Assembly (NCBI GenBank): GCA_949297665.1
Contig: CASFTO010000037.1
Location: forward strand, 1-50,543
Direction of reading: 5' to 3'
Length of the DNA: 50,543 bases
From: an uncultured Alphaproteobacteria bacterium
GTDB taxonomy: Bacteria > Pseudomonadota > Alphaproteobacteria > RF32 > CAG-239
Each line of letters starts with the position of its first letter. Within the stretch, counting starts at the first letter, position 1. Positions 32,544-41,453 of this stretch are shown here, piece after piece. Made by a program: the position numbers and the translations under genes. The notes under the pieces were generated by a model. The model had not been told where the DNA came from, did not search any database, and saw only the letters and a program-made list of their open reading frames with translations.

Positions 32544-32903
32544 TTAACGTTCAGAATTAGCGAGTAAGCGCAATCCTCTGCTGTTTTTAGCAAACATCGT
32601 AGGATTCTCGAATATCTCACCCTCTAATGGTAAAGCAGAATAGTTAATAATTTGTTCAGGTTTGATAAAATCTAAAGAAATATATTTTCCGGCTAAAACT
32701 TTGAGCCGTTCAGGATTATTTAATTCGCTCCAATCTGCTTCTAAAATATGAATATCGCGAATATCATTTTCAATATCTCGATTAATCTGAGCCAACTCTT
32801 TTTCCAGATTCTGCACATCATTAGTCAGAACAAAATAATAAGAACCGATAACAATAGTAAATAAAAACCACAAAATAGAGATAGCTGTTTTTACATTACT
32901 CAT
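32544..32903 (-). CDS. ftsL: Cell-division protein FtsL
   Basis: A 119-residue bitopic protein: short cytoplasmic tail, membrane helix (about ISILWFLFTIVIGSYYFVL), then a periplasmic coiled coil (QNLEKELAQINRDIENDIRDIHILEADWSELNNPERLKVLA), the leucine-zipper-like region used to bind FtsB and FtsI. The family is poorly conserved, so the call rests on size, topology and place between rsmH and ftsI. ATG 32903 has AAGGAA eight bases upstream and overlaps the rsmH stop (ATGAGTAA). Confidence 0.88.
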   Translation of the reverse strand: MSNVKTAISILWFLFTIVIGSYYFVLTNDVQNLEKELAQINRDIENDIRDIHILEADWSELNNPERLKVLAGKYISLDFIKPEQIINYSALPLEGEIFENPTMFAKNSRGLRLLANSER

Positions 32904-33834
32904 GGGATTGTTCCTTTCTTTTAATGGCATATCTGAGTTTAGCGGAGCGTGCGCGAGGGTTTACGGAGCATTCTTCCTCGGTAGGTAAAATAACTTTGGA
33001 AGCAAAACTAAAAGGTTTAGAAGATTCGCTTGATACAGAAAGAGTGTCAACTTTATAGCGAGATACATGAACTTTTTTATCTGAATTTTCCGCAAAAAAG
33101 GATTTGACGATTCTGTCCTCAAGGGAATGAAAATCAACAACAACGACACGACCTTCCGGGAGTGTAATGTTAAGAGCGCCCATAAGACCGTCTTTAAGTT
33201 GTTGCAATTCATCATTAACAGCAATACGAACAGCTTGAAAAGTTCTGGTTGCCGGATCAATTTGTTCTCTTTTTTTCGGTAAAACGGAATAAATAATCTG
33301 AGCTAATTCAGTTGTTGTCTCAATAGTCTTCTGATTACGATACAAAACAATCGCATGAGCAATTTGACGAGATTTTCGTTCTTCACCGTATTTGTAAATC
33401 AAATCAGCCAAATCTTGTTCGTTCATAGAGTTAACGATGTCTTTTGCAGATAATCCGGCTTGAGACATTCTCATATCAAGAGGAGCTTCTTTAGAAAAAG
33501 AGAAACCTCGCTCAGGATTATCTAATTGCATAGAAGAAACGCCGATATCAAAAACAACACCGTTAACGGGAGATTGTATAAGATTATCAATTTGACTAAA
33601 AGTTCCGCTAACAAATGTAAAGCGATCTCCATAAATGGATTTTAATTCTTCCGCTCTTTTCAAAACGAAAGGATCTCTGTCTATAGCAATAACACGACAG
33701 TTGGCACTTTTTAAGATAGCCTCTGTATAACCGCCATTTCCAAAAGTTGCGTCAACATATATTTCCCCATCACGAGGATTTAAGGCTTTTAACACTTCAT
33801 TGAGCATAACCGGAATGTGCTTTGAGGATACCAT
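32896..33834 (-). CDS. rsmH: 16S rRNA m4C1402 methyltransferase RsmH
   Basis: A 312-residue RsmH (MraW), which methylates N4 of C1402 in 16S rRNA with SAM. N-terminal HIPVMLNEVLKALNPRDGEIYVDATFGNGGYTEAIL contains the SAM-binding loop; VFDIGVSSMQLDNPERGFSFSKEAPLDMRM and NDELQQL with VVVDFHSLEDRIVKSFF are the family signatures. ATG overlaps the mraZ stop (TAATG) with GGAG upstream. It is translated in a chain mraZ-rsmH-ftsL-ftsI. Confidence 0.97.
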   Translation of the reverse strand: MVSSKHIPVMLNEVLKALNPRDGEIYVDATFGNGGYTEAILKSANCRVIAIDRDPFVLKRAEELKSIYGDRFTFVSGTFSQIDNLIQSPVNGVVFDIGVSSMQLDNPERGFSFSKEAPLDMRMSQAGLSAKDIVNSMNEQDLADLIYKYGEERKSRQIAHAIVLYRNQKTIETTTELAQIIYSVLPKKREQIDPATRTFQAVRIAVNDELQQLKDGLMGALNITLPEGRVVVVDFHSLEDRIVKSFFAENSDKKVHVSRYKVDTLSVSSESSKPFSFASKVILPTEEECSVNPRARSAKLRYAIKRKEQSHE

Positions 33835-34295
33835 TATTTATTCTCCTCTTTAAGCGACGGGCGATTAAGTTTAACTTTTTCTCTTAATCTAGCCTCTTCG
33901 GCTTCCCAGTTAGTTTCACTCCAAATTTGAAATTTACGTCCTTTTCCGACGAAAACGGCTGTATCGGTGATTTCTGCGTGTTTTAAAAGTTTTTCGGTCA
34001 GCATGATGCGTCCGGTACTATCAAAAGAAAAACGTTTTGCATCACCAAAGATAAGATTAGTTAAATCATCTTGTGTTTCGGAAAAGAAATCTGTGCTGTT
34101 TTCAATATCAGTAGCAAGTTTTTCTAATAAATCCTCGGTACACCCCTCAATGCAAGGAGCGGTTAAACTTCTGTAACAAACGATTTCCGTTGAGAGTTCT
34201 TTAACGATTGCGCGATAATCTGCCGGTAAAGAAACGCGACCTTTGGCGTCTACTTTATTGGCAACTGTATCTAAAAATAAAAAACTTTTGCGCAT
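33834..34295 (-). CDS. mraZ: Transcriptional regulator MraZ
   Basis: A 153-residue MraZ, with the two AbrB-like swapped-hairpin domains each carrying the DxxxR pair: NKVDAKGRVSLPADYR near the N-terminus and FSFDSTGRIMLTEKLLKHA in the second half. It forms rings and binds tandem repeats upstream of its own cluster. ATG 34295 gives the usual length; an ATG at 34319 is possible. First gene of the cell-division cluster. Four ATGG repeats at 10-bp steps lie just upstream, overlapping the promoter, so it should repress the cluster. Confidence 0.95.
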   Translation of the reverse strand: MRKSFLFLDTVANKVDAKGRVSLPADYRAIVKELSTEIVCYRSLTAPCIEGCTEDLLEKLATDIENSTDFFSETQDDLTNLIFGDAKRFSFDSTGRIMLTEKLLKHAEITDTAVFVGKGRKFQIWSETNWEAEEARLREKVKLNRPSLKEENK

Positions 34296-34324
34296 GGTTA
34301 GAATCTTTCGTGTACACATTACCT

Positions 34325-34364
34325 ATGGTATAACATGGTATTTTATGGGAATCAATGGAAATTT
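34325..34364 (-). promoter_or_regulatory. dcw-cluster promoter and MraZ operator
   Basis: On the plus strand ATGGTATAAC, ATGGTATTTT, ATGGGAATCA and ATGGAAATTT follow each other exactly: four ATGG words at 10-bp steps. MraZ binds phased TGG(G)-type repeats. Minus-strand promoter TTGATT (34355-34350), 17-bp spacer, TATACC (34332-34327) lies within them, so bound MraZ would cover both boxes. Confidence 0.85.
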
Positions 34365-34506
34365 TTAGATTTTTATTAAAAAATTAACTTTTTTGTGGTT
34401 TTCGGCCGGAAATGAATCTTTTCAAGCATTTAAATGTGGATAAACTTGTTGATAAATTTTAAAACGCGGGATTCGTGTCAGCAGAATCGGAAAAAAGCAC
34501 ACAAAA

Positions 34507-34533
34507 AAACACCGACTCACAAGAATCGGTGTT
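34507..34533 (-). terminator. Intrinsic terminator of fabG
   Basis: Minus strand AACACCGA, ten-base loop, TCGGTGTT then T7; 30 bp after the fabG stop. Confidence 0.85.
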
Positions 34534-34562
34534 TAAAAACGTCCTTTATTTGAAAAAAAGGA

Positions 34563-35300
34563 TTAAATCATAGCCATACCGCCGTTAACGTGCAAAGTTT
34601 GACCTGTGATATATTGAGCTTCGTCAGAAGCCAAGAATGCAACAGCATTAGCAATATCTTGAGCTTCACCGAGTTTTCCTTCTGGGATTTTGCTTAATAA
34701 TTGAGCTTTAACATCATCAGGCAAAACATCAGTCATCGGAGTTCTGATAAAGCCAGGGGCGATGGAGTTGACTGTAATTCCGCGAGAGCCGACTTCTTGA
34801 GCCAAACATTTATTCATCGCAATCATACCGGCTTTAGAGGCGGAATAGTTAGCTTGTCCGGCATTACCCATAACACCGACAACAGAAGCGATACCGATGA
34901 TGCGACCGTATCTTCTCTTCATCATGCCGCGAATAGCAGCTTTAGCCAATTTGAAGCCGGCAGAAAGGTTAACATCCAAAACTAATTGCCAATCTTCATC
35001 GCTCATACGCATAAAGAGGTTATCACGAGTAAGCCCAGCATTGTTTACTAAAATATCAATACGGCCCATTTTCTCTTCAACATTTTTAACCAAATTATGA
35101 ACATCATCAGAATTTGTTAGGTTAGCAACGAAACATTCAACACGAGAGCCTAACTCTGCCTTTAATTTTTCCATCGGTTCGGCTCGCATATCCGTTAAAG
35201 CAAGAGTAGCGCCTTGAGCATGTAAAGTACGAGCAATTTTATCACCAAGACCACCTGCGGCGCCGGTAATTAAAGCAATTTTACCATCTAAATTAAACAT
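34563..35300 (-). CDS. fabG: 3-oxoacyl-[ACP] reductase FabG
   Basis: A 245-residue SDR that reduces beta-ketoacyl-ACP with NADPH in fatty acid synthesis. Cofactor motif TGAAGGLG (12-19), NNAG (86-89), catalytic Ser139, Tyr152 and Lys156 (YSASK), and the end SDEAQYITGQTLHVNGGMAMI with the ITGQ motif. AAAGGAC precedes ATG 35300. It lies 24 bp after fabD on the same strand, in the order found widely among Proteobacteria; acpP and fabF are not downstream here, since a terminator follows. Confidence 0.96.
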   Translation of the reverse strand: MFNLDGKIALITGAAGGLGDKIARTLHAQGATLALTDMRAEPMEKLKAELGSRVECFVANLTNSDDVHNLVKNVEEKMGRIDILVNNAGLTRDNLFMRMSDEDWQLVLDVNLSAGFKLAKAAIRGMMKRRYGRIIGIASVVGVMGNAGQANYSASKAGMIAMNKCLAQEVGSRGITVNSIAPGFIRTPMTDVLPDDVKAQLLSKIPEGKLGEAQDIANAVAFLASDEAQYITGQTLHVNGGMAMI

Positions 35301-35324
35301 ATCAAATGTCCTTTCTGCAGAGAG

Positions 35325-36269
35325 TTATAAATTTTTTGCGAGTTCTTCAATTTCTTGAACGGAACAAACGGAAACAGAGTTAATATTTTTCAAACTCCGC
35401 TTAGCAAGACCGGAAAGAACCTTTCCTGCTCCGATTTCGACAAGATCGGTAACGCCATCAGCATCAAAGAAAGACATGGTGTCTCTCCATCTGACCGTAC
35501 CGGTAACTTGTTCAATTAAATTTTTAATAATTTCCTTTTTCTCGGTTTCCGGCGCAGCCAAAACATTGGCAACAATTGGAATTTGAGCATTCTCAGCCTG
35601 TACTTCCATAAATGCTCTGGCCATAGTCTCGGCAGCAGGTTGCATGAGAGGGCTATGGAATGGTGCAGATACAGGCAATTTTAAACAACGCTTTGCCCCA
35701 AATTCAGAAGCAATTTCAACAGCTTTTTCAATGGCTTGAATGTGACCGGATAAAACAACCTGACCATCTGAGTTATCGTTTGCAGCAACACAGAAATGAT
35801 TTTCATCATTACATGCTTCAACCAATGCACCGACATCTTTGTAAGAAAGTCCTAAAACAGCAGCCATACCACCTACACCGATAGGAACGGCCTGTTGCAT
35901 CGCATCTCCGCGAATACGCAATAATCTGGCTGTATCGGAAAGCGAAAAAACACCAGCAGCACAAGCAGCGGAATACTCACCTAACGAGTGGCCGGCAACA
36001 TAAGCAGCTTTGTCTTTAAGACTAATACTGAAATCTTTTTCCAAAACTTTAACAATAGCCATAGAAACAGCCATTAAAGCTGGCTGTGTATTAGTCGTCA
36101 ATGTTAATTCGGAATCCGGCCCTTCAACCATAATTTTATATAAATCTTGCCCGAGAGCCTGATTAACTTCCTCAAAAACATCTTTGGCAGAAGAAAAATT
36201 TTCCGCCAATTCTTTTCCCATACCGACAAATTGAGAACCTTGTCCGGGAAAAACAAAAGCATATTTCAT
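35325..36269 (-). CDS. fabD: Malonyl-CoA:ACP transacylase FabD
   Basis: A 314-residue malonyl-CoA:ACP transacylase supplying malonyl-ACP. GQGSQFVGMG at the N-terminus, active-site GHSLGEYSAACAAG with Ser95, TTNTQPALMAVS, and KLPVSAPFHSPLM with the catalytic His. AGATGAA/GGAGA lies ahead of ATG 36269. First of a fabD-fabG pair; divergent from ftsK across a 200-bp gap. Confidence 0.96.
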   Translation of the reverse strand: MKYAFVFPGQGSQFVGMGKELAENFSSAKDVFEEVNQALGQDLYKIMVEGPDSELTLTTNTQPALMAVSMAIVKVLEKDFSISLKDKAAYVAGHSLGEYSAACAAGVFSLSDTARLLRIRGDAMQQAVPIGVGGMAAVLGLSYKDVGALVEACNDENHFCVAANDNSDGQVVLSGHIQAIEKAVEIASEFGAKRCLKLPVSAPFHSPLMQPAAETMARAFMEVQAENAQIPIVANVLAAPETEKKEIIKNLIEQVTGTVRWRDTMSFFDADGVTDLVEIGAGKVLSGLAKRSLKNINSVSVCSVQEIEELAKNL

Positions 36270-36470
36270 ATAAGTTCATCTCCAAATATAATTTTCTGCC
36301 AATAAGCTAAAGGACTACACTTGAAAGTCAAGTTTAAATCCTAAACGTGTGCATAGCTTATTCTGTAAAAATAAGAATATCTGCCTAAAGAACACAAATA
36401 TTAATATTTTATTAAAAAATAGCCATTAATCTTGAAACAAGAAAGATGTTATCTGAAGAATGAGGAAAAG

Positions 36471-38831
36471 ATGTCCAGAAGAACAAAAAACAAAGAAAAT
36501 AAAATAGATGTAAAAAAAATATGTAAAAAAATCATAGGGATGCTATCAGGTGTACTATTGATAGCATTATGTATAAGTTTAGTACTGAGTATGGTAAGCT
36601 ATAATCCGTCGGATGAATCATTTAATGTATCAAACTCTGAGAAAATAAGTAATTTTATGGGTAAATTTGGCTCATACAGCGCAGATTTTATTGTAAACAG
36701 CTATGGTTTGGCAATATACATTTTCCTAATACCAATAACGGTTTGGGGATATTTATTGATAAGGCATCAGAAGATTTTAGAAGTAAAAATCAGAATATTT
36801 GCGATATTACTGGGTATAATTTCTCTTTCAGGGGTATTTTATCAGACCATGGCCGCCTCATTGGAAAAGATAAATTTACTGGGAAAATTCAGTCATCTAT
36901 TACCTCAAGCGCTGATAAAGATGTTTAGCAGTTGGAAATTGGAAGGATATGAAGAAGTACTAACTTTAAGTCTGCTGTCTATGATAGCCTTGATGTCATT
37001 TAATTTAGCTTCGGGTATAAATTTCAAACATTGGGTAAATGGTATCAAAAGAATATCTGAAATAGTTCGTATGCTAAGCAAAGGAACATATGCTTTTGTA
37101 AATAGATTGATACATCCGCGGTCATTATTTGAAAAAGGTGGAAATGACACCGGGAAAATAGCAGACACACCTAAAGAGAAAGAGAGAAAAGAGCCGACAT
37201 TAACCGCTCACCCCGATAATGAAAAAGCACCGGAGAAAGAAATAAAGAAATCGGAAAAGAAACCGGAAAAAGCAAAATCAGCCGAAGTAATCTCCTTTAC
37301 AAATAAAAAAATGGAAAAGAACAATGGATACCAATATCCGGATATAAACTTATTAAAAAAGCCCAAGGAGAAACTGGGTTTGAGTGTCAATGAAAAAGAA
37401 CTCAATGAAACAGCCCGTGCATTAGAAGGAGTATTAGAGGAATTTGGTGTGCATGGTGAGATTGTAAAAATACGTCCAGGACCTGTTGTAACTTTATTTG
37501 AGTTAGAACCGGCACCAGGGACCAAAACATCTCGAGTTATTAGTTTGGCGGATGACATAGCGCGTTCAATGTCAGCGGTATCTGTGCGTATTGCGGTAGT
37601 ACCCGGATCAAATACGATAGGTATAGAAATTCCAAATAGCAAAAGAGAGATTGTCTGGTTAAGAGATTTATTGGAAGACAGTAACTTTATCGACAGTAAG
37701 AATGCGTTGAACGTGGTATTGGGAAAAGACATTGGCGGCAAAAACATTTATGCCGATTTAGCCAAAATGCCGCACTTACTGGTTGCGGGAACCACCGGAT
37801 CAGGCAAATCCGTAGGGGTTAATTCGATGATATTATCGTTATTATACAGGATGACGCCGGAAGAATGTAAATTTATCCTAATAGATCCGAAAATGTTGGA
37901 ATTTTCGATGTATAACGGTATTCCGCATTTATTAACACCGGTTATTACCGATCCGGCCAAAGCAGTGATAGGATTAAAATGGGCGGTACGAGAAATGGAA
38001 GAAAGATATCGCGCCATGGCTTGTTTATCGGTTCGCAACATTAACGGATATAATTTAAAGTTAAAAGAATTACGAGAAAAAGGAGAACAACCGATGCGCA
38101 CGATACAAGTCGGTTTTGATCCGGAAACAGGGAAGCCGAAATATGAGCAACAGATATTAGATACAAAACCTTTGCCGTATATAGTGATTGTTGTCGATGA
38201 AATGGCGGATTTAATGTTGGTTGCCGGTAAAGAAGTGGAAGCGGCGATTCAACGATTGGCACAAATGGCACGAGCAGCCGGTATTCACCTAATTATGTCC
38301 ACACAACGCCCGTCGGTAGACGTTATTACGGGAACGATTAAATCTAATTTTCCGACGCGTATCAGTTTCCAGGTAACATCAAAAATTGACAGCCGCACGA
38401 TTTTAGGGGAACAAGGCGCCGAACAGCTATTAGGTAAAGGAGATATGCTATATATGCCGGCAGGTTTGCGTCCGCAACGAATACATGCAGGTTTTGTTGA
38501 AGATGCCGAAGTTGAGGCAGTTGTAGAATTTTTAAAATCTCAAAGTCAACCGGAATATGTTGAAGGAATAACGGAAGGCGAATTAGAGATGAAAGGAAAA
38601 GATGCCGGTTCATTATTTGATAAAACGGCAATGGGCGCCTCAGGAAACAGCAAAGATGATTTATACGAACAAGCCGTTTCAATTGTTCGCAACGATAAAA
38701 AAGCCTCGACCAGTTATATCCAACGCCGTTTGGGGATAGGATACAATAAAGCGGCTTCGATTATTGAACGAATGGAAGCAGAGGGAGTGGTATCTCCGGC
38801 GGATCATGTCGGCAGAAGAGAGGTGATTTAG
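36471..38831 (+). CDS. ftsK: DNA translocase FtsK
   Basis: A 786-residue FtsK: N-terminal membrane segment of about four helices, a Lys/Glu/Pro-rich linker (about 225-290), the alpha-beta motor with Walker A GTTGSGKS (440-447), Walker B [11 protein letters not shown] and the conserved [26 protein letters not shown]-type region, and the C-terminal gamma winged helix ([26 protein letters not shown]) that reads KOPS-like sites. It moves chromosomes during division and activates XerCD. TTG 36432 also opens the frame, but ATG 36471 has GAGG at good spacing. Single-gene unit ending in a bidirectional terminator. Confidence 0.95.
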   Translation: [786 protein letters not shown]

Positions 38832-38851
38832 GACACTTTCATGATAAAAAG

Positions 38852-38888
38852 AATAAGCAGTCAAATAAATAGATTGCTTATTTTTTTA
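38852..38888. terminator. Bidirectional intrinsic terminator
   Basis: AATAAGCAGTC and GATTGCTTATT form 11 pairs with one G-U around a 9-base loop, with T7 on the plus strand. It separates convergent ftsK and the TPR gene. Confidence 0.85.
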
Positions 38889-38893
38889 GTTAA

Positions 38894-40234
38894 TTAAGCG
38901 CGCCACGCTTTCATAACTTTATCAATGCTGTTATTAACAATAGTAATTTCCTGATGTAGCTTTTTATTTTCATAAATTTTCAGAGCGGATTGATAATAGT
39001 CAATAGCTTCGGCAAAAGCCTTTTTATCGCGTCCGTTTTTACCGATATTGTAATAAACATTGGCGATATTTTCTTGAATTTTAGCCCACATAACAGGATA
39101 AAGTTCTTTCCGGTAGACTTGTTGCTTATTTTTATAACTGCGAATAGCCAATCTGGAAATATCATCACTTTTAGAAAATAATCCCAACAAAGACAAGTAA
39201 AATCCCAAATATCCTTCAATTTTAGACCACAACTCGGGAAAAGTTATTTGCGTATAGGTTTTTTCGGCTTCTCTTAAGAAGAAAACAGCATCGCGCAATG
39301 CTTGAACATCATTAGTAAATTTCCAATATTGAAAATAGAGTTGCGATAATTTGAAAGAGATTTGCGAAAAATCATAAGGATAGTTATAGTGATCAAGATA
39401 TTTTTGAGCAGTACGATAATTAGTAATAGCCTCTTTAAATAAGAGCCAATACCCCCCCAAATCTTGTTTTAAGGCAATTTCATAAAGTTGAGCTAAATTT
39501 TTATAGATACATCCGATATGGACATTTTGCATAATTTGTTTCTGGTTTGCCAAAGCATTAAGAAAGAGTTCTTTGGTCATATTAAAAGTTTTCTGCGAAA
39601 GTTCTTGCTGTGAAAAACTAAGATAGATTAATCCGACAGTATTCATGATATAAGGGGAAAACATAAAATTCGGGCTATCCGACGGTCCTTCAGAAGATAA
39701 AGCATTAATAACATTTTTCAATAATTTTTGTTTCAAATGCCTTAAATCAATTCTTTGTTCACTAATTGACGCCGCAATAATTCCGGTAATCAAATTAGCT
39801 AATATTTCGGGAAAGAAATTAATATGTTCAAAATATTCTGCAGGAACAAACAAACTGTCTAAAACGGAACACGAAACATTATCCCAATCGGAATAAGCAT
39901 TAGCCGTTTGAAAATTCAAACGGATATTTTCGTTTTCCTGATACCCCCAAACAATAACATCAGCATTAAGTTTTTGTAAAATAGTATTACCAGCATCAAT
40001 TAAGTCAAAAAAATTACGACCTTGAAGATTTAGAAAATTTTTATCAAAAGGCTCATCAAAAAGTCGCACATTAAAGCTGGGATTTTTTTGCAAAAGTCTG
40101 GTCATAGCTTGCGCAAAACCATAATTTCCGTATTCCACAAAATCAACCACAACAACTTTAAGCGTTTCAACCTTAGGTAAAACACGTTTATTATTAGTAT
40201 TTTTCCCGAATAGAACTTTAATAAAATTAACCAT
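38894..40234 (-). CDS. TPR protein with TolB-N/CsgG-like N-terminal domain
   Basis: A 446-residue protein. The first ~130 residues (LKVVVVDFVEYGNYGFAQAM...LLQKN...VRLFDEP...LNADVIVWGYQ) follow the layout of the TolB-N/CsgG-like fold, with 'ADVIVWG' as its best-known phrase. From about residue 195 on the chain is a series of degenerate TPR helices (EAITNYRTAQKYLDHYN, DAVFFLREAEKTYTQI, EAIDYYQSALKIYENKK). No signal peptide. It is 16 bp downstream of the WecA/MraY-like membrane-protein gene, in one operon. AGGTGA precedes ATG 40234. Role unknown; probably a scaffold or envelope-linked partner of the membrane protein. Confidence 0.6.
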   Translation of the reverse strand: MVNFIKVLFGKNTNNKRVLPKVETLKVVVVDFVEYGNYGFAQAMTRLLQKNPSFNVRLFDEPFDKNFLNLQGRNFFDLIDAGNTILQKLNADVIVWGYQENENIRLNFQTANAYSDWDNVSCSVLDSLFVPAEYFEHINFFPEILANLITGIIAASISEQRIDLRHLKQKLLKNVINALSSEGPSDSPNFMFSPYIMNTVGLIYLSFSQQELSQKTFNMTKELFLNALANQKQIMQNVHIGCIYKNLAQLYEIALKQDLGGYWLLFKEAITNYRTAQKYLDHYNYPYDFSQISFKLSQLYFQYWKFTNDVQALRDAVFFLREAEKTYTQITFPELWSKIEGYLGFYLSLLGLFSKSDDISRLAIRSYKNKQQVYRKELYPVMWAKIQENIANVYYNIGKNGRDKKAFAEAIDYYQSALKIYENKKLHQEITIVNNSIDKVMKAWRA

Positions 40235-40249
40235 CAGCTTCACCTGAAA

Positions 40250-41404
40250 TTAGTCATTTAAGGTTTTCGTCTTACGCGGTTTACGTTTTTTTGTTATTTT
40301 GGCTTTAACATCAACTTTATTTGTAATATTTTCATCAACAGGTTCTGTCTGAGAATGATTTTTATTTTTCGCTAAAACCCCTTTAACAGCATGTATACCC
40401 CATTTGGAAAAAGATAACAACTCTTCTGGTTTAGTATCCCCAGATAAGATAGAGAGTAACCAAAGATTAAGAGCAACAGAAAAGACCGGTAAAGCCAAAC
40501 GTTCATAAGCAGCAATTTGAAAAATAGCTAAAAGTATATTAACCAATAAAATTTTAGCAATACTAAAAGCAACAGCTTTTTCGGAAGCTCCAAGTTCCAG
40601 CAGACGATAATAAGAAGTGTTCATAAACCAATACTCACGGGGATGGTTTAATATAAAGCGATTGTAAAGCACGCACCCTAATTCTGTAAACAAATACGCA
40701 GCGGCAATAAACATTGAAGCATCGGAAAATTCCACGGAGGCGTCAAGCATAAAGCAAGCGAGAATAAAACCTAACGCAGAAAAAGCACCGTTACTCATCA
40801 TAATTTTTTCAGGAGGCCAACTAAGGAAAGTAAAAGCAAGCATAATTCCCATATAAGCCAGAGCCAAAGTGCCTAAAATTTGAGGAAGCACGCCGAAATA
40901 TGTTAAAATAAAAGCCGTGAGCAAAACAACAACAAATTGAGAAGCGGCAATTCCTCCCGAACCATTCAGATAACCCAATCCTTTAGAAACAAGAAGAATG
41001 AGTGAAGCAACAATAAATTTATCTTGTAAAGGCGTAAAATAATCAGGAAAAAGTACAAACGTATCAGGTTGCATAAAAGCAACACAAAGAGCAAGCAAAT
41101 AAGTCATCAAATTAGCAATCCAAGCGATATCAAGCAAATAGCAGAGATAAATAAGGGCCGAAAAAATAACCGGTGCCGCAAAGCTCCAAACGGTATAAGT
41201 TTTAACCGTATCAAAACCGACAGGTTGAAAATAAGAAACGCATACGGAAGTAATAAGAAAAATAACAAATAAATACCAAAAAGGATCAAGTTTAAATTCA
41301 TATTCCTCAGGAAATATATCGGTTTGGATGCGTGTCAAGACAAACGTAGACAAAGTAAAGCAAATCAATAGAAAACCGATACCTAAAACAAAAACTTCAC
41401 TCAT
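40250..41404 (-). CDS. Polytopic membrane protein, degenerate WecA/MraY-like
   Basis: A 384-residue protein of about ten membrane helices. Several segments fall where WecA/MraY phosphoglycosyl transferases have motifs, but catalytic residues are changed: LGYLNGSGGIAASQ for the DGxDGLA motif, WPPEKIMMSNGAFSALGFILA for PAKIFMGDxGSLxLG (Asp replaced by Asn/Ser region), and NTSYYRLLELGASEKAV for the HxHHLLxxxGxS motif (His lost). So it is probably an inactive or re-purposed relative. The C-terminal 50 residues are Lys/Thr-rich. AAAGGTG precedes ATG 41404. In an operon with the TPR protein. Confidence 0.55.
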   Translation of the reverse strand: MSEVFVLGIGFLLICFTLSTFVLTRIQTDIFPEEYEFKLDPFWYLFVIFLITSVCVSYFQPVGFDTVKTYTVWSFAAPVIFSALIYLCYLLDIAWIANLMTYLLALCVAFMQPDTFVLFPDYFTPLQDKFIVASLILLVSKGLGYLNGSGGIAASQFVVVLLTAFILTYFGVLPQILGTLALAYMGIMLAFTFLSWPPEKIMMSNGAFSALGFILACFMLDASVEFSDASMFIAAAYLFTELGCVLYNRFILNHPREYWFMNTSYYRLLELGASEKAVAFSIAKILLVNILLAIFQIAAYERLALPVFSVALNLWLLSILSGDTKPEELLSFSKWGIHAVKGVLAKNKNHSQTEPVDENITNKVDVKAKITKKRKPRKTKTLND

Positions 41405-41453
41405 AGCAACACCTTTAGCAATATTAAGTTACGAGGATTATAACAGCAGTTTA

